From assembly GCA_964059195.1 (NCBI GenBank), contig CAXKWD010000005.1, positions 151,433,265 through 151,497,264 of the forward strand: a stretch of DNA of 64,000 nucleotides, read 5' to 3'. Under the pieces are notes generated by a model, which was given only the letters and a program-made list of their open reading frames with translations, searched no databases and had not been told where the DNA came from. A program made the translations under genes and the position numbers. Below are positions 31,579 to 42,890 of the stretch, piece after piece; the stretch's first letter is position 1; each line of letters starts with the position of its first letter. The stretch is from Ectobius pallidus. Lineage: Eukaryota > Arthropoda > Insecta > Blattodea > Ectobiidae.

Positions 31579-31971
31579 TCAAACTGAAACAGACGCGTTT
31601 GCTCCTGATGTAATGAGGCTGTTTATGTCCATGAAGTGGAGAGAAGTGTCCGCAGGTTGATGAACCCCGTCTCCCTTCCAAGCAGTTCGTAATTCTATAC
31701 TCATGCTAAAATAGACGTTAAGATTATGCGAATTCATATCCCATTGCAGGTCGCAGGGAAAAAATTCTGTTGGTAATTTTTTTTTCCAAAATGATATTAT
31801 TTTAATTTTGGGTTTGGTCAATACAGAACATTTTACCTTACTTTGAGAAGAATGATATAAGTCATACTGAACATAAAAATACGGAATTGTTACATGAAAA
31901 TTGAAATAGATGTCTTTCTCTTGAGTTTTTGTATGGAGAAAAGAGACGTAGTCCAGGTGGAGGGGATGCAT
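31579..31971 (-). other. 130-codon open frame, unassigned
   Basis: This is one of the longest open frames outside the BEL/Pao element. The C-terminal half has a protein-like composition (CDLQWDMNSHNLNVYFSMSI, WKGDGVHQPADTSLHFMDI). I do not recognise a domain. It follows the repeat unit at 31041-31520 and precedes a SINE-like segment, so it may be part of a decayed transposon. No convincing splice sites bound it. Confidence 0.25.
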
Positions 31972-33758
31972 TTGCTCCCGTCAAGCAGCGGGCCCGGGTT
32001 TGATTCCAGGTAGGGACAAGTTATTTCGGTGAAATTTTGCGGCGAACGTTTTGAGAGAATGGCTGGTATGTCTCAGTACTAAAGGGAAAATGTTATAAGT
32101 TAAGCTACTGCAATTTTGAACACAACCACTTACTGTGATTAATATCTGCTAGAGAATGTTGTGAATAACGATACCAAATAAGGTGTTGTGTACATTAGCT
32201 ATTCATTTGAAAAATATTAACATATCTTCGAAACTGTGCGTTTAATAGCATATGTGTTGCAATGACTCAGATGTGTGCCCTGAAAATCCCAATAAATGTT
32301 GGTTTAAGAATAATGCTTCGTTAATTTAAAATTTAGAAAAATTGCTTGAATAATAATTAAAACTCTAATTTTGTAAGTTTTCCGTTCTTAAAAGTAAATT
32401 AACGCTGAGCACTCATTCAGATCTCACGTCCGTGTCAATTTAACAGAATAATCATGTCCATAGTTGAGGGTTAACAACGTATCAAACATAATGTTTCTTA
32501 AAAAAAAAAAAAAAAAAAAAAAAAACTTTCTGTGAATTATAAAAGTTTATCACAGAGATTCTGCTACACCCAGGTATTCTAAGAACCCGCGAGTTTGTTC
32601 CTTGATAGTTTTTACGCTAATAAATAATTAGGGCTGTTCATTCAAGTGGGGATCAATATTATGTGGATATGTCACTGTCCTCCTCTCACATCCACGAACG
32701 GTTTAACGTAAATTAACGATAGTTCACGTTCAGAGCCTTACACTCCTATAAAGATGACTGATAAACTTAAATAAAGTTAAATAGTGGTATTGTATAGGGC
32801 ACGGGAAGTAGAAAAATGGGAATATTCTGTTAAATATTGATTTCCTTAAAAAGTTTAAAACAGCAACGATTATTTAGCACAGAATTTACAACTAACTGTA
32901 CCCTATACTAGACTATGACATTGTTTGCATAATTAATATTTTATGAGGGAAAAACGTTTACTGACTATAAACGATTGCAAGGTTTGCTTTCACACATAAC
33001 ATGCGTTTTTTTTCTGATCTTCCATCAACAAGTAAATTTTAAACTAATTCTTATATTTAAAAACACTCATAATTATAATTGAACTTACAAACACCTGCTA
33101 ATTTTGAAAATATTACTTAGCAAAATAACCCAGAGAATCGGCGAAATTCATTACAAGAAAATAACCTTATTTCTGATTAAAATAAAGAGCCCAGCATATC
33201 ACAAGATGTGTATATTGTATTAAGTACCAATATTTTAGGCTCTATATGTTAGCGTTAGAAGGTGCTACATCCTTTTCGCTGCTAATGACATATATATGAA
33301 TTACCGTAAAAAAAACTGAAAAATAGAAAGGATAGCCTATAAGATTAATCGATAAATGTTTTAAGTTAAACATGAAGATATTTATTCACATGTTAAAATT
33401 GTCGTTCATAGAAACTAGCTATTTCATTGAAATCCTCCTCATTGACTTTAAACTTGATGAATTCACACGATTAAACTTATATTGTCGCATAAATTCAGCT
33501 CTGAAATGGTTAAAGGGGGTATAGAACGCAAAAATCGTATCTCCGTTAATTTTTAGTTTCATAAAAATAATTAAGCTACACAAAAATAATATTGTTTAGC
33601 GTAATATTTTCGATGTTTTATCTTTTGGTGAAATTAATATTTAACTAGATACAAGTAAGATGCTTTCTAAGTTCTATTATAAATACAAAATATAGTGTAT
33701 ACACGTTTTGTGTGAAAATCTTGATGATACCTAAAGACAAATGTACAAATATATCTAT
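31972..33758. other. Gene-free stretch
   Basis: It contains a B-box-like GGGTTTGATTCCAGG segment at about 31992 and a run of about 26 A at 32500-32525, probably an old retroposon tail. Nothing else is recognised. Confidence 0.5.
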
Positions 33759-33970
33759 TTAATAATAAAAAAAGAATACAACAGACCTTCCCAAATTACG
33801 AGGAAAAATTCCGTCCTTAATTTTGATACTAGTACAACCACCCGTTCGAAGAATGTGTACCGAAGCTAGTTGTGCGGCATAAAGAATAAATTCATCGAAC
33901 ACTTTACTCCATTTTTCACCTAGAGCAGTTAAAGAAAAAGCCACGGTACACAAATGGGCAGGAGACTCAC

Positions 33971-34103
33971 CATTTAGAAGATAGATGCCGAACACCAGTG
34001 GGATCACATTAGTGAGGGAACACTTCATTGTCACGAGAACAGAAGAGGTACTTCTTGATGTGGAGGAAAGAGATCCGCTTACTAAGGCCGCTTGCCTCAG
34101 ACT
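33971..34103 (-). CDS. Candidate first exon of a secreted host protein
   Basis: On the minus strand a TCAGT initiator (34105-34101) begins a roughly 75-base 5' leader, then ATG at 34028 in good context (GACAATGA, A at -3). Nineteen codons follow that read as a signal peptide: MKCSLTNVIPLVFGIYLLN, with a basic residue and then a hydrophobic core. The exon ends AAATG followed by the donor GTGAGT (33970-33965), giving a phase-1 intron right after the signal peptide, a very common arrangement in genes for secreted proteins. The open frame through the donor to 33759 is intron read-through. I could not find the second exon within the lower-coordinate sequence, and the gene cannot be named. The coordinates cover leader plus coding part (coding 34028-33971). 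Confidence 0.5.
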
Positions 34104-34136
34104 GACCGCTCTATGCCGTTCCAGTTCCGTATTATA
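34101..34136 (-). promoter_or_regulatory. Core promoter: TATA-like box and TCAGT initiator
   Basis: Minus strand TATAAT (34136-34131) lies about 33 bases upstream of the A in TCAGT (34103). This matches the arthropod core promoter layout and supports the first exon at 33971-34103. Confidence 0.5.
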
Positions 34137-34959
34137 AGCCAGCCTCCTTCAATGCAATAACGGCGGAAGTAAGATTCATTACACAAAGAAGATTCCACAA
34201 AATAAAGATTACCTCTGTATTCTTAACAACACAAGTAGACCGCTCGCTTTTACATAGTACGCGTATATAGATCGCGAGAAGTAAGAAACTTCGTTCTCTG
34301 AGGCAAACACGAATAAAGCGGACATGGCTCTTCGGTAAAGAAAGCTATAGTGGAATAATTCAGTCATTTACTTCACTTAAGGGCAATAAACAGGGTTAGG
34401 ATTTTTAGGTGCAATTTCCATATGGAAAAAAGAAAGGAAAAGATGGAAAAATAAGGCAAAATAGAAAGGAAAAAGGTGCTACTAAACTCATTACGTAACA
34501 AACCAACATTCACGAACATTAGGCTATTTATCAACTCCAGAGTAATGAAAAAGAAAAATCTGATGTAAAATTCACATAACTTTCTCTGCCCAAATCATAG
34601 TTAGCCTCTTAGTACGGAGAAGTTTTCGAGAAAATCGCGACAAAAGAAATTTTCTTCACGTAGTCTAAAGTGCCCTTAAAAATTAGAGAAAGTCGTCGCC
34701 GATCTTCGTGTCACATCCCCAAAAGATACCTAATCCAAATACAAAATGTTTTCATACGATTTTCCTTTACAAGAGGACGTATTGCAAAGAGCACATATTA
34801 GATTGGTTGGCTTATAGCTACCCTTCAGAGATTTTTTCGAAAAAAATTTCAAATAAAAGTTTTAGCTCTTAGTATAAGCAACCCGGGTGCAAAATTTTAA
34901 GAAAATCGATAGAGCCGTTTTCGAGAAACTCGCGAAAAACGAAAATTTCTTCATGTAAA
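34137..34959. other. Region upstream of candidate promoter
   Basis: No gene. From about 34580 it contains diverged copies of the repeat annotated at 34960: GTGCCCTTAAAAATTAGAGAAA and ACCTAATCCAAATACAAAATG at about 34668-34752 parallel 34966-35037, so the repeat is locally duplicated. Confidence 0.5.
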
Positions 34960-35226
34960 GTCCCCTTAAAAATAAGAGAAACTTGTCACCAGTTTTCGGG
35001 TCACATCTTCAGAAGGTACCTGACCTAAATACAAAAATTGTTCATACGATTTTCCGTTCTGGAGCTAGACTGTTCACAGACATCCATACAGACATGTCTC
35101 CGAAGAATAGTACTTTTGGATTCAGCTGACCTCAAAACGAGTATTTATGTTAAAAACTCAACTTTGCATTTGGGGGTCGAAAACAATACTTCCTCTACCT
35201 ATAGTACCTATGGTACGGGAAGAGGA
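34960..35226. repeat. Dispersed non-coding repeat, copy B
   Basis: It matches 8170-8402 (see there). It ends GGTACGGGAAGAGG directly against the left arm of the foldback at 35227. Confidence 0.65.
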
Positions 35227-35740
35227 CCACAGTCTTAACAGGTCATCGCTGGAGTTATGTAATTTGCAGTATATATGTCTAACTTCATTAGGACTTCTAG
35301 TTTCACTTTATTGTCATAACTTATTGACCAACCAACAGCCTTAAATGCATGAGATTCGGCTTCAGTCCTGCATTTGCTGAAAACAGACTAGAGCCTGCCT
35401 GAGTGTGGTAAGTCGAACGAACGTAAGAGTTTAAAAATCGAAAGTCCTCCATAAGTAAATTTCGATTTACAAACAAAATAGAAAACCCTAGCAATGCCGG
35501 GCGTTTTAAGCTAGGGTGTAATAAAATGATAAAATAAGCCTAATCGTTGTGTTAACTGTTTTCTATGAAGTCCGACACGGGTTTATAATAATTTGTGTGA
35601 GAAGCCGAATCTCATGCATTTAAGGTTGTTGGTTGATCAATAATTTGTGCTTATGACAAAGTGAAACTTGAAGTCCTAATGAAGTTAGGAATATATACTG
35701 CAAATTGCATAACTTCAGCGATGACCTGTTAAGACTGTGG
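35227..35740. mobile_element. Foldback element with ~138-bp arms
   Basis: The left arm (35227-35363, starting CCACAGTCTTAACAGGTCATCGCTGG) is reverse-complemented at 35601-35740 with a few mismatches and indels. The 237-bp spacer contains TCGAAAGTCCTCCATAAG and a CCGGGCGTTTTAAG block also found in the 9564 duplication unit, plus a block shared with about 27442. No target duplication was identified. Confidence 0.85.
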
Positions 35741-36845
35741 AGGTAATCTCTGCGAAAGCACCTCAGAGCAGAAACGGAAGAGAGAATCTAAGTGCAATCA
35801 AGAGTCCCACTTTCATAGTAGGAGTTTAGCATAAAATTAGATTTGCATGTCCTTAAAATTTGTTAGATATTTTTTTCAAAAAAATAAAATTTTCTACATA
35901 TTCACTACACAAACACAAGAAAAAACAGGCAAAGAACTGAGCTGCAATGACTATTCTTACAATTTAAATCTTACTAAATGGGGAATGATATGAACTAGGC
36001 ATTTTTTAAAAATATAAGAACTTTAAAAATTCTACAGAGATTTAAACTAAAGTTTAATAAAAATTTAATTTCAGTTTTGAAAAATATAAACTACTTAATT
36101 AGGCGATTTATGCAAAATATCTTTGGCTCAAAGCAGATTTCTGATGGTGATGCTGTGGAGCCCACTGCCACCTTCAATGAAAGACATTTCGTGAGAGGGG
36201 CAACGAAAAGAGGGAGGAGACACACACCACATATCTGGAATGTGTATGACTCTATTATCAGTGGATTTGCAGGAACAATCACGTATCATGCCTCAATTTG
36301 GAAATTTCAAGAATAAGGACCAAAGAAATGCCGGTAGTGAATTTCTAATATCACAGCATTTGGCTGTTCATTACAAATAAGCCTTCAAAAAAAAAATCAC
36401 GTGAAAATCTTACTCCAAGCAGGAAAAAATTGTCAATAATATTATCAGGAATAGAAAAAAATGGATGAAATACAGTACCAATCTATTTGCTAGTCTATTT
36501 GCTAGGGTCATGTTTTGTGTCCCGGGCACTAGGTGACATGAGGAGTTAATGTATTCCTCCTATCGGACCTGTAATCTGCACCACACCAGACATTTTGAGG
36601 TTAATTATTTGCAACGGATGTGACTATGTGAAGGTAATAGACATGCAAAGTAAGAGTTAAACCGCATTAATGACCTGCTTCATCTATTGTCCCTACTTCT
36701 CTTACGACGGGGGCAAAATAGTAGAACATGACTGTATTACAATGTGGACATTTATTCTAGAGTGATAGGGAAAAAGCAAGTAAGTCAGAAAACCAAAGTT
36801 TCAAGAGAGACAAAAAACAATTCATTTCCACAGCACTATTACAAT
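35741..36845. other. Gene-free stretch
   Basis: The opposing open frames at about 36077-36316 overlap and show no domain. No repeat boundary is recognised. Confidence 0.45.
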
Positions 36846-36922
36846 ATTTAGTTCAGCCCACTCAGATAGTTGTACATACTATCTTATACGATGTAAAAAT
36901 ATATGGGTGGGCTGAACTAAAT
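36846..36922. repeat. 77-bp hairpin repeat
   Basis: ATTTAGTTCAGCCCAC at the left is matched by GTGGGCTGAACTAAAT at the right. It may be a very small MITE. Confidence 0.75.
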
Positions 36923-37204
36923 CTACTCTTATACAATTCAACGGCCCTAAATAGCGTGCTTGCTCGCCCGCTTCGTGAGACATCGGGTATACTCGGCGAT
37001 GTTCGTCTCTCGCAGTCTAAACTTTCATGACGACTACAAAATTAGGAAGGAAACCCGTTTCTTTATTATTTAAGGCCTAAGTGAAATGAACACAATGAAC
37101 AAATATTCTAATTTTATTTTTACTTACAATTTTCATAGCTCTGAACTAAAAACATTTTTAATAATCTACCAGTGTAATTTTCTTAAAAATCCTGGAGTCA
37201 ATGA
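36923..37204. other. Gene-free stretch
   Basis: AT-rich sequence with no gene recognised. Confidence 0.5.
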
Positions 37205-37640
37205 ATAATGGCGGGCGAAGCCGGGGGCAACAGCTGTAAAATATTGATGGTTTTATCTCTTGAAATATCGCTGATAATAATAATCCATACACACCATTCC
37301 TTCCCTTGAAACATTATATAATTTCTGAAAATTACACTGAATTGATAAAATAAAATTCACATCATATTCATGTCAATAAACAGCTGAGAAACAATACGTA
37401 GGCCTATTATGTGTTCACAGGTTCTTTGGAACTGCATAATCGATTCTGATATAGTTTTCCCAGGGGGCGCTTTCATGTCGTGGTATGTACTCTAAAGCAG
37501 GAATTTTAGCTGTTTCATTCATTATTAATGGCTTAGTTTATGAATGATTCGCGTGCAAGTGTTAATAAATATAATGCTTTAATAATTATTATACTCTTAA
37601 TTTTTAATTTTTAAAAGAATTATCGTGGCGAAGCCTAGTA
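37205..37640 (-). repeat. Dispersed repeat with GC-rich signature, copy B
   Basis: Minus-strand homologue of 14206-14700. ATTATCGTGGCGAAGCCTAGT at the right is the reverse complement of the signature end, and the adjoining 150 bases align. A second GGCGGGCGAAGCC block at 37209 on the same strand suggests two partial copies in a row. Confidence 0.6.
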
Positions 37641-38320
37641 TTGTAACAATGCTGTGGAAATAAACTGTTTTTGTCTCCCTTGACAAGTTTCTGACTTATT
37701 CGCTTTTTCCATATCACTCTAGAATTATTGAGCATAGGTGGTATGCAACAATTGACAATACAAAGTACACTAGCTCTATTGAAGATTGGAAATAATAAGA
37801 ATAGTAAAAATATTAATTATTTGTGTTTTTACTTTTATTTTCAGAATAATAAATTTCCTGTTGCAAATACGCATGTTGACGAGAATAATAAATGATATTT
37901 AATTGTATTATTCACGGCACTTTCGTGGATAAATTTGATTAAGATTGGCTCTAACGATTTTAGTCAAAATGTAAATTTCTAAACACCTATATGTGGCTAA
38001 TAAAATGGCTAAATTGGTTGGTCTATAAAAATTACGTAGGAGGTAGTTTACTTTATTTTTATAGTGTATCTTTATTACAGTAGGCGATGCATGAAAGCTG
38101 AGAACAGTAAAATTGTAGAGGAAGTTAAAATGAACATTTTTGTCATTCTTTAAAAAATTAATAGGTAGGCTATCGAGATAAAAACTAAATAGATATGACT
38201 TAAATGCTGAATGCCAGAACACCCCTTAATTAAAATGTGAATGATATTCTTTCGTTTTCCACAGTAACAAGAAAACTATACAATTACCGGTAAGTTACTT
38301 CTTGTATTGAAATTCAGGAT
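37641..38320. other. Gene-free stretch
   Basis: Open frames here are unremarkable. No repeat is recognised. Confidence 0.5.
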
Positions 38321-38324
38321 AGAT

Positions 38325-38432
38325 TTTTTTTGGCCCTCCACCGCCCCAGGAGCCCTCGACCATAGGACATACTCCCAACAACGTTTCGGCGCTTGTGTTC
38401 TATTGCTCTACTTTTCGCTCGTGTGCTTTAAG
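38325..38432 (+). repeat. Dispersed repeat, unknown family, copy A
   Basis: CCCTCCACCGCC, AGGAGCCCTCGACCATAGG.CATACTCC and CCCAACAACGTTTCGGCGC.TGT.TTCTATTGCTC match the reverse complement of about 46508-46590. The family is not recognised. Confidence 0.65.
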
Positions 38433-39710
38433 CTATTCAGAATAGATTACCTGAATCGTAATGAAGACAATAAAACCAATCCGAGCGAGGTAGCCGAGGT
38501 AAGAAGTTCTGGGTTCAAATCTCAAACCGTATAGCCAGTCAATTTCACTTGGGTTTTTCATGGTTTGTTCTTTCGCAAAAGCATACGCCGGACTTGCAGG
38601 ATTTGTTAACTTTCCATAACTCATTGCCGCTGCGTCGTTTAAATTGAATATCGGTGAAGAAGACGTAACCGAACAATAGAATCAGATGCACATGATAGGC
38701 CAAAATACCGGGTTTTTCGTAAATTTAAAACCTGAATAAGTAAAATCTTAACATACCCTATAAATGCGAGAAAGTTTGTGCAATGTATTTTGCACCGTTT
38801 AGAGTTTAAAAATTTATCGAAGCACTGAAATTTATATTTTTTGAAGGGTGAGAAGTTGCTATTTTCATCACATAGCAATTTTACGGACTACCAGTCTTTT
38901 CAGGTCAATGACAATAAAGCCTGTTTATGGAGGTAGCGTGAGGGCGACCCCACCCATTATCCCCAAAGCGATAAGTAATAAAATCACTATAAAATACAGC
39001 ATGTACCAAAACTCTAGAATAAACCGTCTATAAGTCTGGCATAATATACATCACATTCTCTTACCGCTTCAACAGTTAAATAACAATCATCCCATGAATC
39101 AAATACGAACACGGTTCGTGTGAAAGGATATAACAACTCAAAAATCGAAATGAACAGAAAGATACTACAATAGCACAACCCAATAGTCATCCTATGTTTC
39201 ACAATGTCGCGCGCTGTTCACCTGAGAAAAAAAATTAGGATACATGGATATATTGTTCGGAGGACTTTTAAATGACGATGAAAAGTAATTTCATACTTTT
39301 CTTTACAACTCTGTCGCTGGAAGTTTTTATTTGGACTAATAGAACGCAACTTAGCCAGCGACGACACTTTCCAGTGCAAAATCGAAAAATACTCTCACCT
39401 TGCCTGACAATTTATTTTTTATAATGAATATTTTAAAAGATATTGTCAAATTCTATGAACCACCATTGCCTATAAAGGACAAACGAATAATTGAATTTTT
39501 CGCCGAAATTGTTTCGGTTTTACTATAGGCTATGTTTTAATGTTCATATAAACAAAAAATTCCAACTTTTATTATTTAAACAAAAGGCAATGAAAATATA
39601 AGCTGTTCGTTACTACCATCATATTCTTCATAAAATTTCATATAGAAATGCATATTCCTATTTGACTTGGGTCATACAGTATTGTACCTGTACTAACTAA
39701 AACAACAGTT
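38433..39710. other. Gene-free stretch
   Basis: A degraded tRNA-like B box (GGGTTCAAATCTC) is at about 38510. No gene. Confidence 0.5.
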
Positions 39711-39785
39711 ATGGGCGAGTCGGTAGCGCGCGCACCTTTAATTCTGGCGATCCGAGTTCGTTTCCCGGCCGAGTAGGTTATTTAA
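39711..39785 (+). repeat. tRNA-like SINE head
   Basis: GGGCGAGTCGGTAGCGCGCG (A box) and GATCCGAGTTCGTTTCCCGGCC (B box) are spaced as in a tRNA. The acceptor arms do not pair well, so it is a SINE head or tRNA pseudogene and not a functional tRNA. Confidence 0.55.
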
Positions 39786-40369
39786 AAAAAAGTGAAAAGT
39801 CACTTGCAGGATTGCGTGTAACTACCTACCATTACTTAAATTTAATATTAAGCTACCTTATACTACTAGTTATAAAATATGCTGAAAACCTAGTTACAGC
39901 AACATTGAAGATTATTTAACTGCCTTAGTTTTCTACATTAATGTTTTGAGAAACACCCCTGTTTATGGAATTATAAACTTAAGGAGTAGAATAAAAATGT
40001 TCTAACAAGTTTGGCGAGGAAGACTATTGTGGCCGAATTAAAACGCAGTAGGTCTATATTCGTGAAATGGTTATGGATTAGGGTGAAGAAAGTACAATAG
40101 ACGAAAGCTACAATAGAAAGCTACAGTTGCAACTCACAATTATTTAATACAAGTCTTTTCACACCACAATTTTGATTCAGCAATTCAATTTTAAAATATT
40201 ATTTTTTATTATTTGGCATAAGAAAGATATTTATGAATATTCTACCATTCCAAGTTTTGGGAAGTTTTAGCCTAAGAAGGTCGATGTACGGGAAAATAAT
40301 ACAAGCGAGTTTAACAGCATAGGAGTTTCTTTCCAATGCGTGTTTTAACCTCAAACGAATTTCATCCAC
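39786..40369. other. Gene-free stretch
   Basis: No gene recognised. Confidence 0.5.
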
Positions 40370-40634
40370 AATTCCGGGGTGCGCGGGCATAGAGAGTTAA
40401 GTCCACTTTCTTGTTACTGAGAATTAGAGTGACTTAACACGCTATACCAGCCCAACATAACTTTAGAGATGGATAAACCCATGAGGCACACATCCATAAC
40501 TACCGTACAATTTTGATTATGACTTACTGGACTTAACACAAATGTAGAGAACATTTTTATCTATAACTCTATGGACATATCTCAATTTTTTAGGATGGTG
40601 GACTTAACTCTCTTTGCCCGCGTACCCCGGAATT
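40370..40634. mobile_element. MITE with 36-bp GC-rich inverted ends
   Basis: The left end AATTCCGGGGTGCGCGGGCA continues with TAGAGAGTTAAGTCCAC. The reverse complement of the right end is AATTCCGGGGTACGCGGGCA followed by AAGAGAGTTAAGTCCAC, so only two mismatches occur in 37 bases. The 265-bp interior is AT-rich with scattered GACTTAACAC motifs. The target duplication is not evident. Confidence 0.85.
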
Positions 40635-41685
40635 TTAGTGACTCCTGCTTCCGAAAACCTTACTCTTCTGAAACAAAATATTATTTATGTAAAAAGCAAA
40701 AACGTTTCCACTATGTCTTTCTCCATTGGGAACAGCACTTAATATAGGCCTGTCCAAATCCAGGGAGGAGGAGGTATTTCTTTTTCGTTAATTTGACTTT
40801 TTTATTCATCGAAAATAATTACCTAATATAATAACACCCAAACTTAATTAAATACAAAACAATAATAAAAGCACCTATGTACTCACCCTATGTGAACCTG
40901 AGGATTGTAAAACGCAAGGTGAATTGTATTTATATCCTAAACGCCTTGTGACTAGTCGAGGGAACCCACAGGACAGCAGAAAACCATATTTCAAAGCAAG
41001 AGGGCTTCAAATATGCACTGCAAGACCACGAAAAGAATACTTCCTTTAAAAGACTTATTTTAGGAGAGTTCCAACTGAAGGTAAAACATTGTACTGCCAT
41101 CTCGGATCTTCATCACTGTGATCCGGATGTTATCGTAACCTATTAGTATTATTACGGCTGAACTTTTAAAAACATGAGTGAGATCATCGATGTCCCTAGT
41201 GGGATTAGCATTAATGGCTACGCACAGAGAAAACACTGAAAGGCTTCATGCACAACAAGTGATTGAAAAAATTTACAACAAAAATATGCCGAAGACTTCC
41301 CTTTTTTTAATATGATTTATTTTTAGTCTCTTTGACTCGTGAGAGGCTAATCGCGACTGTACATTTACATAAAATAATCAGTTATGAATATAGAAATATT
41401 TAAACAATATTAACGACAGAGATTTACAAATGATGGTATAATTTTTAAATTTTACTATAAACGTTAATGTCCTCTAGAAATAATATGACGTTTTTGTACG
41501 TTATGTAAACGATTGATTGATTTCTTGTGAAACTATTTCAGACCAGACCAATAATTTAAATTAAAAATAGATTCTCTGGCCATAACCATTAAAATACAAG
41601 ATAGATACGAGTATATAAGCTTTCATGAACCACAGATTATTGTCTCTGTTGGACATTACATAATAATATTATAGGAGAAAAATTC
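40635..41685. other. Gene-free stretch
   Basis: No gene or repeat boundary recognised. Confidence 0.5.
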
Positions 41686-41686
41686 C

Positions 41687-41758
41687 TCCGACACTGGGAC
41701 TTGAACCCAGCACCTTTGGCTATTCGCGTCAATGCTCTACCAACTGAGCTAAGCCGGA
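41687..41758 (-). tRNA. tRNA-like sequence (anticodon position GAA), probably pseudogene
   Basis: Seventy-two bases fold as a tRNA on the minus strand. The D arm is GCTC-AGTTGGTA-GAGC and the T arm is CTGGG-TTCAAGT-CCCAG. The acceptor stem has one G-T pair and one mismatch. The seven-base anticodon loop (GCGAATA) puts GAA (Phe) at 34-36 but has C instead of the near-universal T at 33, and the anticodon stem has a mismatch. I think it is a pseudogene or SINE head. Confidence 0.5.
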
Positions 41759-42693
41759 GTTCAATTCATAGCGCTCTACAAACAGCCCTCTACAAACCGA
41801 AACTGGTAAAAGGTAAAATGTCTGATATTTGATGAATGATTATGTAATATGCACAAATTTCTCAACAGAACTAAGAGTTCTAGTCTGCTGAGAAATTTGA
41901 GAGGACCTAAAAACTAACTCAGTGGCGCTACTTCCGATACCCCCCAGTAATTGCAAAATTTCCTTTATGTCGGCACCCTTTAATAAGTTTTGGACCTGCC
42001 CCTGATCAAGATCAACAATTTATTATACGTCAAACGCCTGGTTTATATACTTTTTATTTTAGCTCAGAGTTAAGCAATATTATCCCAAGCAAAGTACCGG
42101 TAGGTGTTAAGTTAAACCCACGTTTAACTCGGTATTAAAACTGCCGCAAAACAAGATTTTCGCCAAATGGAAAGTTTAAAACGCGTACCTTGAGGTTAAA
42201 TCTTAACTCCTGTCGATGAAACATAGCGTTAGTGTACTACAATATAATTCAGACGTTTTTTCGCCATAAATGTCATAAGTTTTATCACAATGGAATTGTA
42301 AACAGTAAGTGCTATAAACATGTAAATTGTAGACCATGAAGAAGTATTACATATGTGACCTAGTAATGAACTGGATTACTGGGACATAAATCGTGATTCC
42401 CTATAAGGAATGCAAGGGATTAGTCGTAAAACACGAATCCGTGAGACACGATATCTTCAATTCTTTGCTCTGAGATTAATGCGGTTTTTAGAATAGTGGG
42501 TACTCACTGCACATTTTGGACGTGGCTAGAAGGTTCCAAGGGTTGTTTAGCAACCTCTACCTAAGCTGACAGAAATCGCTCGACTTTTCATAGAACGAAA
42601 ATTTAAAACTTTTTCTATTCACCCCTATCCAGATACCAGTGTTCTAGGTTCAATTTACACAATAAGTGATTTGTTTTTACATAATTAATAATT
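41759..42693. other. Gene-free stretch
   Basis: No gene recognised. Confidence 0.5.
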
Positions 42694-42890
42694 GTCCGCC
42701 CCCATGACTGAGTGGTTAGACCGCTCGCCTTCCCCCGGCGGGACCCGGGGTCGAATCTCGGTGGATTCCAAGTGCAATTTTAGGTGGACAAAGTGGGGTC
42801 GGTGCAGGTTTTCTCGGGGTGCTCCTGTTACCCCTCCCATATATAAATTCACCGTTGCTCCATTCATCATAGTATGACCATTTGGTTGCA
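42694..42890 (+). mobile_element. tRNA-derived SINE, family 3, copy A
   Basis: The head CATGACTGAGTGGTTAGACCG and then GGGGTCGAATCTCGG resemble A and B boxes of a tRNA with a long variable arm (Leu or Ser type). The body is GTGGACAAAGTGGGG, GTGCAGGTTTTCTCGGGGTG and TTGCTCCATTCATCATA. Diverged copies lie at 55109 and 56076. Confidence 0.85.

Noticed and set aside
33759..33970. Continuation of the signal-peptide frame as a 91-residue protein
   Set aside because: The frame runs through a perfect GTGAGT donor, and its nominal first codon is GTG; the downstream part is more likely intron.
36077..36316. Pair of opposing open frames as an overlapping gene
   Set aside because: No domain, no splice or start context, and lengths typical of chance in this composition.
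41687..41758. Functional tRNA-Phe gene
   Set aside because: The base at position 33 is C, the anticodon stem has a mismatch and the acceptor stem is imperfect; more likely a SINE head or pseudogene.
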